Below, piece after piece: positions 1-6,512 of a stretch of 8,855 nt of DNA (the stretch's first letter is position 1; each line of letters starts with the position of its first letter). This DNA comes from an uncultured Polaribacter sp. (GTDB taxonomy: Bacteria; Bacteroidota; Bacteroidia; Flavobacteriales; Flavobacteriaceae): assembly GCA_937936695.1 (NCBI GenBank), contig CALHCK010000010.1, positions 1 through 8,855 of the forward strand. Reading direction: 5' to 3'. The notes below the pieces were generated by a model. It saw only the letters and a list, made by a program, of their open reading frames with translations, made no database searches and was not told the DNA's origin. The translations under genes and the position numbers were made by a program.

Positions 1-1
1 A

Positions 2-757
2 ATAGAAGAAGCTTTACAAGAAACAAATTCTGGTTTAGATGCTATTTCTATAAAAGGATTAAAAAAACTGTTTGTAAGAGGTAAAGCTGTAGAAATAACA
101 TCTGATATTGTTTTAGTTGGTTATGTTGCTTCATCAGATAGAAAAGGAAACTTTTTTAAAGAATTATATATTCAGGATAGTGCAAAAAATGCAGAAAACG
201 GCATAAGAGTAGTTTTAGATGTAACCAATACCTATAATAAATACAATTTAGGAAGAAAAGTATATATAAAACTAAAAGGGTTATTTGTTGGAGAAACAAG
301 GTTTGGAGATGGAGTAATTACTATTGGTGAAAAAGAAGAAAATTTAGTAACAGCAATTTCTTTTACACAAATAGATAATTTTATTTTTAGAGCAACAGAA
401 ACTAGAAAAATATTACCAAGAAAAACACAAATATCTGAAGTAAATGAAGATTTTATAGGGATATTAATACAACTAGACAATGTTCAGTTTTTAGAAGAAT
501 TAATAATAAATGATTTGAGTTTTGCAGATAGTAAAGAACGATTTGATACAGAAAGATTATTAGAAAGTTGCTCTAGTAATAAAAGAGATACAATTATTTT
601 AGAAACTAGTTCTTTTGCTTCTTTTAAATTTTTTCCGCTACCAAAACAGCAGTTTACTATGCAAGCCATAGTTACCAAAACATTTAATGGTAGTAATTTA
701 GTTTTGGTTTTAAATGATAAAACTGCCATTGTAGAAACTGGAAGTAGGTGTAATTAA
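2..757 (+). CDS. DUF5689 domain-containing protein, C-terminal part (5' end outside window)
   Basis: An open frame enters from the left edge and runs 251 codons to TAA, with no start visible. The opening region reads as a DUF5689 domain: a lead-in ISIKGLKKLF, then SDIVLVGYVASSDRKGNFFKELYIQD, a pattern typical of this Bacteroidota family, followed by GIRVVLDV and VYIKLKGL strands that suggest an OB-like beta barrel. A second part from about residue 135 (TQISEVNEDFIGILIQLDNVQF) and a C-terminal SRCN tail also fit the family. DUF5689 proteins are usually exported and often carry further domains, but the signal peptide would lie outside the window. The molecular role is unknown; carbohydrate or nucleic-acid binding would be speculation. 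It converges on the response regulator gene with only 8 bases between the stops. Confidence 0.85.
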   Translation: MEEALQETNSGLDAISIKGLKKLFVRGKAVEITSDIVLVGYVASSDRKGNFFKELYIQDSAKNAENGIRVVLDVTNTYNKYNLGRKVYIKLKGLFVGETRFGDGVITIGEKEENLVTAISFTQIDNFIFRATETRKILPRKTQISEVNEDFIGILIQLDNVQFLEELIINDLSFADSKERFDTERLLESCSSNKRDTIILETSSFASFKFFPLPKQQFTMQAIVTKTFNGSNLVLVLNDKTAIVETGSRCN

Positions 758-765
758 TTAGTTTA

Positions 766-1410
766 TTAAAGCGTGTAAATTTTATTTTTAATAGCATAAG
801 TTACCAATCCAACCCTGTTTTTTACATTCAATTTTGTGAATAACACATCTCTATAACCATCTATTGTTTTAGGGCTTAAGCACATTTTATTAGCAATTTC
901 TTTGTAAGTTAATTCTGTACAAGCCAATTTCATAAAAGTAATTTCTCTCTCCTTAAAAGTAACTGAATTTTTTTCTTTGCCAGAAATAGATTGCATTAAT
1001 AAGTTGGTTACATTTTTTGTATGAAAAAAACCGTTTTCTACAATTTCTAACAAAGCTTTTTCTAATACAGTTTTTTCTGTATCTTTTAATAAATATCCAA
1101 CAGCACCAGCTTTTAACATTTTAAGAATTGTTACATCTGCATCTTCTACAGATAGCGCCATAATATTTGTAGATGGATAATTTTTTGCAACCCATTCTGT
1201 AGTTTCAATTCCGTTCATAACTGGCATATTTATGTCCATTAAAACAACATCAGGAATATTTTTAGGAGAAGCAATAAATTTATCAGTTAATTCTTTTCCG
1301 TTTTTACAAGTATATAAAACCTTAAATTTATCAAAAGTATTTACCATACCAGCAATTGCTTGAGATAAAAGTGTATGGTCATCTACAATTACTACTGAAT
1401 ATTTTATCAT
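766..1410 (-). CDS. Response regulator, NarL/FixJ (LuxR-type) family
   Basis: A two-domain transcription factor of 214 residues, the usual length. The receiver domain (about 3-120) has the acidic pair D10-D11, the phospho-acceptor Asp59 in VVLMDINMP, the switch Ser87 in ALS and Lys109 in GYLLKD. The C-terminal LuxR helix-turn-helix (about 150-210) shows FKEREITFMKLAC, YKEIANKMCLSPKTIDGYR and FTKLNVKNRVGLV. Its start ATG overlaps the stop of the histidine kinase gene by 4 bases (ATGA), so the two are very likely translationally coupled and form a cognate pair. It should be phosphorylated by that kinase and bind promoter DNA as a dimer. Target genes cannot be read from this window. It is the last gene of the minus-strand operon. 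Confidence 0.95.
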   Translation of the reverse strand: MIKYSVVIVDDHTLLSQAIAGMVNTFDKFKVLYTCKNGKELTDKFIASPKNIPDVVLMDINMPVMNGIETTEWVAKNYPSTNIMALSVEDADVTILKMLKAGAVGYLLKDTEKTVLEKALLEIVENGFFHTKNVTNLLMQSISGKEKNSVTFKEREITFMKLACTELTYKEIANKMCLSPKTIDGYRDVLFTKLNVKNRVGLVTYAIKNKIYTL

Positions 1411-2159
1411 AATTTATATTGTATATTTAAAGTTGTCCCTTTGTTTTGTTCTGATAAAAATAGGGCTTTAGCCCCTATTAAATTAGCTCTATTTTCTATG
1501 TTCTGAAGTCCTATCCCCTTATTTGTATTTTTAGATATACTAAATCCAATACCGTTGTCAGATACAGATATTAACAATTGATCTGCTGTATACTCTAAAA
1601 CTACTTTTAATTTTGTTGCTTTAGAGTGTTTTATTGTATTAGAAAAAAATTCTTGAAGCATTCTAAATATAATAATACTAGATTTTTTATCTATTTGTAT
1701 TTCTGAGCCAATAACTTTTAGGCTAGCGTCAATAAAATTTAAACGATTAAAACGATCTATTTCTAATTGTACAGCTTCTTTTAAGTTGATGTTTTTAATT
1801 GCTTCTGGATTAATTAATTTTGATAAAGATCTTACTTCATTTAATCCTTTAGAAATTGTTTCTGACACTTCTTTTAAATTATTTGCTGAAGCACTTTGTA
1901 ATTGAATTTTAGCAAGAGTTAGCAATTGCCCAATATTATCATGTAGTTCCCAACTAATATTTCTTAGGGTTTCTTCTCTAATTTCTATTTGTGTTTCTGC
2001 AATTTCTCTTTCAAAACGCTTTTTAGTTTCTTTTTGTTCTTTTAATAGTCTGTTTTTTCTGTTTTGAAAAACAACAAAAAGTATAATGACAGTAAACGCC
2101 ATTAACAAAATTAATAATGATGTAAATATTAATGCTGATTGTACTCCTTCTTGCTCCAT
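1407..2159 (-). CDS. Sensor histidine kinase, HisKA_3 type, lacking a sensor domain
   Basis: A membrane-anchored kinase of 250 residues. One hydrophobic segment (about 9-31) is followed by a charged coiled-coil linker (33-66). The HisKA_3 dimerisation box holds the phospho-accepting His73 in ELHDNIGQLL. The HATPase_c domain shows the N box with Asn174 (QEFFSNTIKHSKA), the G1 box DNGIGF (201-206) and the G2 box GIGLQNI (215-221). There is almost nothing outside the membrane: seven or eight residues precede the helix, and no PAS, HAMP or TPR domain is present. Signal input therefore probably comes from a partner protein. The start overlaps the end of the upstream membrane-protein gene by 31 bases; the next Met (20) lies inside the membrane helix, so Met1 is preferred. 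It pairs with the overlapping response regulator. Confidence 0.93.
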   Translation of the reverse strand: MEQEGVQSALIFTSLLILLMAFTVIILFVVFQNRKNRLLKEQKETKKRFEREIAETQIEIREETLRNISWELHDNIGQLLTLAKIQLQSASANNLKEVSETISKGLNEVRSLSKLINPEAIKNINLKEAVQLEIDRFNRLNFIDASLKVIGSEIQIDKKSSIIIFRMLQEFFSNTIKHSKATKLKVVLEYTADQLLISVSDNGIGFSISKNTNKGIGLQNIENRANLIGAKALFLSEQNKGTTLNIQYKL

Positions 2160-2761
2160 ATAAAACCAATTGAATAACAGGTATACAAAATTACGTTTAA
2201 ACTAATTAATATGATATTATATAGTTTTTGGTCAGACCTGATTAATGTTTCTGTATAAATCATAAAAGGAATCATACCAATATTAAATAATAAAAGAGCT
2301 GTAGCTATCCAAAAACTTAATGTACATTCTAAGTTAATAATTTTTTTACTAGATAAAAGTTCGTAAAAAAACATAATTGTACAAATTAGATTGATAACGG
2401 CTCCAAAGATAAATGCGTTAATATGATGTTCTTTAGGGTCTTCTACTATAAAACTATAGAAATCAAATATAATAAAGAAGAATGTAAATACGAGTGTAGT
2501 TTGTTTTAATGGTTTGTTTTTTAAAATTTTATAATACCAAGAAAAATAAAATAGATAACTAATAAGAATATAAATATTATATAGCCAAACATTATCTGTT
2601 TTTAAAATTAAACCTATATAGCCACCAATAATAAAGTCTAAAATAAAAACGAACCACAAAAAACGCATAAAGTATTTTTCTGACGAATTACGATACTTTT
2701 GATAATAAAAAGTAGCTAAAATTGCAGTTAAAAACTCTAATACATGAATAATGTGGTTCAT
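2129..2761 (-). CDS. Predicted seven-segment integral membrane protein, function unknown
   Basis: I do not recognise a named family. The 210-residue protein is almost wholly hydrophobic, with about seven membrane segments near residues 4-20, 33-53, 59-79, 87-106, 114-136, 148-170 and 180-202, rich in Phe, Tyr and Trp. No signal peptide, soluble domain or catalytic motif is visible. It lies 11 bases after the lipoprotein gene and overlaps the kinase gene by 31 bases, so all should share a transcript. Because the kinase has no sensor domain, this protein may act as receptor or as a relay in the inner membrane; that is inferred from position only. A 7TM-type sensor module split from its kinase is one possible reading, and a small transporter is another. 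Confidence 0.85.
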   Translation of the reverse strand: MNHIIHVLEFLTAILATFYYQKYRNSSEKYFMRFLWFVFILDFIIGGYIGLILKTDNVWLYNIYILISYLFYFSWYYKILKNKPLKQTTLVFTFFFIIFDFYSFIVEDPKEHHINAFIFGAVINLICTIMFFYELLSSKKIINLECTLSFWIATALLLFNIGMIPFMIYTETLIRSDQKLYNIILISLNVILYTCYSIGFIWSKKEYNQH

Positions 2762-2772
2762 TTATTTATTGT

Positions 2773-3258
2773 TTAGTAGATGTCATGAGGAGGTTTACCA
2801 CTGTTCCCAAAATTAAATCCGTCTATATCATCAAACATTTCATCCTCTTGGTAAAAATAGAAAAAGTTGCTAGCTCCATTAAGAGCTTCTTTTTTCTTTG
2901 TAGGCATAAAAAACATAGTAACATCTCCTTTTTCATAGGCTCCTAGGTAAACACGTAATCCTAAACCATCTGTAATTCCTTTTTTAGCAGCTTCTTTTTC
3001 TACATATGCAATGTACTGTTTTACTTCTTTTAAATTAAAGGTAACATCCCTTACATCTTCATTTTTATCTATACCTAAATTTTTAAAAGCTTTTATAGTA
3101 GGCTTAACTCTGGTTTTTATGTATTCTTTTTGTAATTCTTTTGCTTGTTTATAAGAGATTGCATTTTTGGGTTTATTTGCATTTTGCACTTCTTTACAAG
3201 AAGACAAAATAAATAAACTAGTTAAAAGTAAAATAGAGATTTTTTTTATTGATTTCAT
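2773..3258 (-). CDS. Small predicted lipoprotein, first gene of the two-component operon
   Basis: A 161-residue protein with a clear lipoprotein signal: MKSIKK, a hydrophobic stretch, then ILSSC with the lipidated Cys at 21. The mature part is mixed and charged. Visible landmarks are ISYKQAKEL (34-42), KQYIAYVEKEA (80-90), LGLRVYLGAY (99-108) and NFGNSGKPP (149-157). From memory these resemble a small uncharacterised flavobacterial family; I know no function for it. Lys-Glu directly after the Cys is a weak hint of the Bacteroidota surface-export signal, but not enough to place it on either face of the outer membrane. It heads the operon, so it may be a ligand-binding or envelope-state partner of the membrane protein and kinase. 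The start is the only Met before the signal peptide. Confidence 0.85.
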   Translation of the reverse strand: MKSIKKISILLLTSLFILSSCKEVQNANKPKNAISYKQAKELQKEYIKTRVKPTIKAFKNLGIDKNEDVRDVTFNLKEVKQYIAYVEKEAAKKGITDGLGLRVYLGAYEKGDVTMFFMPTKKKEALNGASNFFYFYQEDEMFDDIDGFNFGNSGKPPHDIY

Positions 3259-3283
3259 TTTTTAAAGTATTTGGTTAATAATA

Positions 3284-3291
3284 CAAAAATA
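3284..3291 (-). promoter_or_regulatory. Possible Bacteroidota -7 box for the lipoprotein/two-component operon
   Basis: On the minus strand the sequence TATTTTTG is an exact match to the Bacteroidetes -7 consensus TAnnTTTG, 25 bases before the lipoprotein ATG, which would give a short leader. No TTG lies at the expected distance of about 19-21 bases for the -33 element. In such AT-rich DNA the match may be chance. Confidence 0.35.
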
Positions 3292-3391
3292 CAGTGCATT
3301 TGTTATTTAAGTTTGAAGTAATTTGTAAATATGTTTTAATCTACTGTTAGTTAGTGTTTTGTGTTTTTAAAAAAGGTTTAATAACTAGTGC

Positions 3392-3412
3392 TAAAGGGGA
3401 TTATCCCCTTTA
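3392..3412. repeat. Perfect inverted repeat, 9-base arms with 3-base loop
   Basis: The arms are TAAAGGGGA and TCCCCTTTA around TTA. The GGGG/CCCC core stands out in very AT-rich noncoding DNA. Neither strand has a T-run after the stem, so it is not a standard intrinsic terminator. It could be an operator for a dimeric regulator, an RNA hairpin in a leader, or the remains of a small repeat element. Confidence 0.6.
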
Positions 3413-3659
3413 ATAAAATAAGCAATAACCTCTTGCCCTTTTTACGAAGGCTACAGTAAGTTAATAACACAATATGCCTCATAATTTTTTTTAATTACAT
3501 TTTAAAACAGCATGTTATATGTATGTAGATTGTTTTTTATAATTGTAACAGTGAAAAACCTCCCTTAAGTAAATTGTTTTTCTAAAATATTTTAGTCTTT
3601 TTCCTCTTATTCAATCTTAAAAAGCAACGCAATTTTGCATTAGTTATTTCGAGATACAA

Positions 3660-3719
3660 ATGGCGTACACCGAAAAGCCAATTATAAATAGAGTAGGTAA
3701 ACTAACTAATGAATTATGA
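3660..3719 (+). CDS. Possible 19-residue leader ORF overlapping the next gene
   Basis: ATG at 3660 opens a frame MAYTEKPIINRVGKLTNEL that ends in TGA, overlapping the ATG of the downstream gene (ATGA at 3716-3719). Such overlap is typical of translational coupling. The peptide has no hydrophobic or regulatory amino-acid run. IINRV recalls the start of DUF2480 proteins, so it could also be the remnant of a lost gene, but five residues are too few to claim this. Nothing shows that it is translated. Confidence 0.25.
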   Translation: MAYTEKPIINRVGKLTNEL

Positions 3720-4069
3720 ATTTAGAAGCACAAATGCAAGAAACGCAAAAACAATTAAAAGAGTTAAAAAAATTATACGATGTAGAAATTAACTCATTTG
3801 TAGAATGTCCAAGAGAATTTTTAGCAAAAAAATTAGATTTAGATGCTTTTCAGACAAAATGTTTATATAAATATCCTGAAGAATTTTTAAAAGGAATTGC
3901 ACTTAACGTAAAGCAAGCCGTAGATAATGATTGGGATATTACAATTGATTATGATGATGAAGATTTTGATCAGTTAAAAGGAAAGAAAAAGAAGAAGAAA
4001 AAACTAAAAGTAGAATTGTATTACGATTTTGATGATATGCGAATTGGTTTAAGTTTTACATGGCAATAA
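3716..4069 (+). CDS. Hypothetical charged cytoplasmic protein, 117 residues
   Basis: I do not recognise this protein. It has no signal peptide or membrane segment. Residues 3-25 are rich in Glu, Gln, Lys and Leu and look like a short coiled coil. The middle (27-70) contains CPREFLAKKLDLDAF and YKYPEEFLKGIALNVKQAV, probably helical. Residues 71-86 are strongly acidic (DNDWD, DYDDEDFDQ), followed at once by a lysine run (90-96, seven Lys), then a likely beta ending KVELYYDFDDMRIGLSFTWQ. Such charge blocks suggest binding to another macromolecule, but no function can be given. The start is fixed by an in-frame TGA 4 bases upstream of the ATG. The gene is followed directly by a strong terminator, so it may be a single-gene transcript. 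Confidence 0.75.
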   Translation: MNLEAQMQETQKQLKELKKLYDVEINSFVECPREFLAKKLDLDAFQTKCLYKYPEEFLKGIALNVKQAVDNDWDITIDYDDEDFDQLKGKKKKKKKLKVELYYDFDDMRIGLSFTWQ

Positions 4070-4073
4070 GTAT

Positions 4074-4106
4074 AAAAATCGCTCTAATTAATTAGAGCGA
4101 TTTTTT
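4074..4106 (+). terminator. Strong intrinsic terminator, possibly bidirectional
   Basis: A perfect palindrome with 16-base arms (4074-4089 and 4090-4105) has the core ATCGCTCTAATT. The arms begin with five A and end in six T, so it could stop transcription from either side. It starts 4 bases after the stop of the hypothetical gene and ends 11 bases before the epimerase ATG. Confidence 0.9.
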
Positions 4107-4117
4107 ATTTTTACATT

Positions 4118-4534
4118 ATGAATAAAATTGAACATATTGGTATTGCTGTTAAAGATTTAGAAAAATCGAATGCTTTGTTTGCATCCCTTTTAGGAAAAAA
4201 ACATTACAAAGTAGAAGAGTTATTATCCGAAAAAGTTAAAACTTCTTTTTTTAAATCTGATGAACATAAAATAGAATTGCTTCAGGCAACAGATACTAAT
4301 AGTACAATAGCAAAATTTATAGATAAAAAAGGAGAAGGAATTCATCATATTGCTTTTGCTGTTAACGATATAGTTGCAGAAATAAAAAGACTTAAAAAAG
4401 AGGGGTTTACTGTTATAAATGAAGTTCCTAAAAAAGGAGCAGACAATAAATTAGTTGCTTTTTTGCATCCAAAAACTACCAACGGAGTATTAATAGAATT
4501 GTGTCAAGAAATAGATTCGTTAAAATACTGCTAA
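4118..4534 (+). CDS. mce: Methylmalonyl-CoA epimerase (VOC superfamily)
   Basis: This cytoplasmic metalloenzyme interconverts the (S) and (R) forms of methylmalonyl-CoA between propionyl-CoA carboxylase and methylmalonyl-CoA mutase. The 138-residue length is typical. Two VOC repeats are visible: KIEHIGIAVKDLEKSNALFASLLGKK at the start and GEGIHHIAFAVNDIVAEI from 72. Expected metal ligands are His6, Glu53 (KIELLQ), His77 of the HHIAF motif (or His76) and Glu127 (LIELCQ). KGADNKLVAFLHPKTTNGVLIEL is characteristic of the family. No mutase or carboxylase gene is in the window. The gene begins just after a terminator, so its promoter must overlap the preceding hairpin or gene, or it depends on readthrough. 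It lies 60 bases before ftsX and might be co-transcribed with it. Confidence 0.93.
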   Translation: MNKIEHIGIAVKDLEKSNALFASLLGKKHYKVEELLSEKVKTSFFKSDEHKIELLQATDTNSTIAKFIDKKGEGIHHIAFAVNDIVAEIKRLKKEGFTVINEVPKKGADNKLVAFLHPKTTNGVLIELCQEIDSLKYC

Positions 4535-4594
4535 CAGTTACTGTCAAATGCTTACTAATTATTATCTTGCCACAGTATAAACCAAATTATAAAA

Positions 4595-5473
4595 ATGCCT
4601 ACTAAGTTTGATTCTTATCAAAAAAGAAGACTAAGATCTTCCTATATATCTGTAGTAGTAAGTATTGCGTTGGTTTTATTTATGGTAGGTCTTTTAGGCT
4701 TGGTTTTGTTAAAATCAACAAAAGTAGCCAATCACTTTAAGGAAAAAATTGCTTTTACCTTATTTTTAAAAGACAATGTAACAAACAAACAAATTTTTTC
4801 TTTTAAAGAATCTCTTAAAAAAAGAGATTTCGCAAAAAAGGTATTGTATGTAAGTAAAGAAAAAGCAGCAAAAATATATAGTAAAGAAATAGGTGAAGAT
4901 TTTTTGAAGTTTTTGGGGACGAATCCTCTTAAAAATGGAATAGATATCTATTTAAAAGCAGATTTTGTTACACCTAACAAAATGCAAGACTTAGAAACAG
5001 AGTTTTTAGAAAATGCATTTGTAGCTGATGTTTCTTATGACAAACCTTTAATTAAATTACTAACTAAAAATATTAAAAGGATTAGTTTTTGGTTGATAGT
5101 ATTAAGCGGTTTTTTTGCTTTTGTAGCAATACTTTTAATAAATGGCTCTATAAGATTATCAATATATGCAAGAAGATTTAATATAAAAACCATGCAAATG
5201 GTGGGAGCAACAAAAAGTTTTATAAGAAAACCTTTTATTTGGCAAAGTATTAAATTAGGCTTTTTAGCAGCATTTATAGCAATAATAGGGCTTGCAATTG
5301 TAATTTATTATATAGATAAATTTGTACCAGCATTGGGGTTAATAAACGATTATGTATCTCTTTCTTATTTGGTGGTAGGCGTTTTTTTATCTGCATTTAT
5401 AATTACTTGGTTAAGTACATTTTTTGCTACTCAACGCTTTTTAAATTTACAAACAGAAGAACTTTATTATTAA
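4595..5473 (+). CDS. ftsX: Cell division protein FtsX
   Basis: Inner-membrane subunit of the FtsEX complex, an ABC-transporter-like machine that controls peptidoglycan hydrolases at the division site. The 292 residues show the family plan: a short cytoplasmic N-terminus (YQKRRLRSSY), TM1 at about 17-39, a periplasmic domain (42-160, including KIAFTLFLKDNVT), then TM2 (163-188), TM3 (219-241) and TM4 (255-277). The segment ARRFNIKTMQMVGATKSFI before TM3 is the classic FtsX/permease signature. The ATPase gene ftsE is not in the window and must lie elsewhere. It starts the cluster ftsX-DUF3098-uppP-truB, with 4 bases to the next gene. No convincing promoter is visible in the 60 bases upstream. 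Confidence 0.95.
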   Translation: MPTKFDSYQKRRLRSSYISVVVSIALVLFMVGLLGLVLLKSTKVANHFKEKIAFTLFLKDNVTNKQIFSFKESLKKRDFAKKVLYVSKEKAAKIYSKEIGEDFLKFLGTNPLKNGIDIYLKADFVTPNKMQDLETEFLENAFVADVSYDKPLIKLLTKNIKRISFWLIVLSGFFAFVAILLINGSIRLSIYARRFNIKTMQMVGATKSFIRKPFIWQSIKLGFLAAFIAIIGLAIVIYYIDKFVPALGLINDYVSLSYLVVGVFLSAFIITWLSTFFATQRFLNLQTEELYY

Positions 5474-5477
5474 TAAA

Positions 5478-5714
5478 ATGGAAAATATAGAAAAGCCAGA
5501 ATTTTTATTTGGCAAAAAAAATTATGTAGTTATGATAGTTGGTATCATAGTTATTGCTTTAGGTTTTGTTTTTATGTCTGGTGGTGGTAGTAATAATCCA
5601 CAAGTGTTTAATGAAGAAATTTATAATTGGCAGCGTATAAGATTAGCGCCAACATTAGTAATAATTGGTTTGGGCATAGAAATTTATGCAATATTATTAA
5701 ATCCTAAAAAGTAA
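5478..5714 (+). CDS. DUF3098 small membrane protein
   Basis: A 78-residue protein with two membrane segments, about 17-34 (YVVMIVGIIVIALGFVFM) and 57-74 (PTLVIIGLGIEIYAILL). The family marks are FLFGKKNY at the start, LGFVFMSGGGSNNP at the end of helix 1 and FNEEIYNWQRIRLAP before helix 2. DUF3098 is found in Bacteroidota and, as far as I recall, almost always sits in this ftsX-uppP setting. Its role is unknown. Position between a division protein and the undecaprenyl pyrophosphate phosphatase, with 4- and 2-base gaps, suggests an accessory part in envelope growth. Confidence 0.93.
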   Translation: MENIEKPEFLFGKKNYVVMIVGIIVIALGFVFMSGGGSNNPQVFNEEIYNWQRIRLAPTLVIIGLGIEIYAILLNPKK

Positions 5715-5716
5715 GA

Positions 5717-6511
5717 ATGGATATTATAGAAGCAATAATATTAGGTATTATTCAAGGTTTAACAGAGTTTTTACCTGTATCATCTAGTGGACATTTAGAA
5801 TTAGCAAAAGCAATTTTAGGCGATACGTCTGTGCCAGAAGAAAGCTTAACTTTTACAGTAGTTTTACATTTTGCTACAGCGCTAAGTACATTGGTTATTT
5901 TTAGACAAGAAGTTTTAGATATTTTTAAAGGATTGTTACAATTTAAATGGAATGATGAATTTAAATTTTCAGTAAAAATTATTTTATCTATGATTCCTGC
6001 AGTAATTGTAGGGCTAGCTTTTGAAGAGCAATTAGAATCTTTTTTTGGAGGTAAAATAATGTTTGTAGGTTTTATGCTATTAGTTACGGCAGTGTTGCTA
6101 TTATTAGCAGACAAAGCTAAAAATACAGATAAAGAAGTTTCTTTTCCTAACGCTGTTATTATTGGAGTATCTCAGGCAATTGCAATGTTACCTGGTATCT
6201 CTAGATCAGGAGCAACTATTTCTACATCTGTTTTATTAGGTATTGATAGAACTAAATCTGCACGTTTTTCATTTTTAATGGTTGTTCCTCTAATTTTTGG
6301 AAAAATTGCAAAAGATCTTTTAGGAGGAGATATTAGCTTTCAATCATCAGAAATTATACCAATTTCAGCAGGATTTATAGCAGCTTTTGCAGCGGGCTTA
6401 TTAGCTTGTAAATGGATGATTGCACTAGTTAAAAAAAGTAAATTATCTTACTTTTCTTTATACTGTGCCGTTGTAGGTTGTATTGCTATTGGTTATTCTT
6501 TTTTAAGTTAA
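5717..6511 (+). CDS. uppP: Undecaprenyl-diphosphate phosphatase UppP (BacA family)
   Basis: An integral membrane enzyme that dephosphorylates undecaprenyl pyrophosphate, recycling the lipid carrier for peptidoglycan and other envelope polymers; extra copies give bacitracin resistance in other bacteria. The 264 residues have many hydrophobic helices and the two family motifs: GLTEFLPVSSSGH (14-26, with Glu17 and His26) and PGISRSGATIS (159-169, with Arg163). The first Glu of the E. coli motif is replaced by Gln13, a common variant in the family, while the second Glu is kept. The gene is 2 bases after the DUF3098 gene and 1 base before truB, so expression is expected to be operonic. Confidence 0.96.
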   Translation: MDIIEAIILGIIQGLTEFLPVSSSGHLELAKAILGDTSVPEESLTFTVVLHFATALSTLVIFRQEVLDIFKGLLQFKWNDEFKFSVKIILSMIPAVIVGLAFEEQLESFFGGKIMFVGFMLLVTAVLLLLADKAKNTDKEVSFPNAVIIGVSQAIAMLPGISRSGATISTSVLLGIDRTKSARFSFLMVVPLIFGKIAKDLLGGDISFQSSEIIPISAGFIAAFAAGLLACKWMIALVKKSKLSYFSLYCAVVGCIAIGYSFLS

Positions 6512-6512
6512 T

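Larger units (their letters stand above)
3259..3715. other. Divergent intergenic region, 457 bases
   Basis: This separates the minus-strand sensory operon from the plus-strand genes, so promoters for both should lie here. It holds the possible minus-strand -7 box, a plus-strand TAAGTTTG at 3308-3315 with no TTG upstream, the perfect hairpin at 3392-3412, a 14-base palindrome at 3582-3595 (CTAAAATATTTTAG) and a mini-ORF at 3660-3719. The other ATG-started frames I followed (3330, 3474, 3512) run 18 codons or fewer. I see no tRNA or known riboswitch. The length is large for this compact genome, so a small RNA or a decayed gene is possible. Confidence 0.6.

Noticed and set aside
232..729. Two open frames on the minus strand
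   Set aside because: They lie antisense to the DUF5689 frame, whose family motifs run unbroken through the same bases; their low-complexity Ser/Leu/Ile content is typical of shadow frames.
3582..3595. Palindrome CTAAAATATTTTAG followed by a T-rich stretch, considered as a terminator
   Set aside because: The stem is almost all A-T and weak, with no gene upstream on the plus strand to terminate.
3660..4069. Frameshifted gene joining the mini-ORF and the 117-residue protein
   Set aside because: The downstream protein has its own well-placed ATG with an in-frame stop just before it, and it shows no resemblance to DUF2480 that would continue the upstream frame.
5756..5794. Loss of a catalytic Glu in UppP (Gln13 at the first motif position)
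   Set aside because: Gln at this position is a frequent family variant; the second Glu, the His and the SRSG Arg are present, so the enzyme looks intact.
5752..6114. A 120-codon minus-strand frame
   Set aside because: It is antisense to uppP, which has both family motifs; the translation has no recognisable features.
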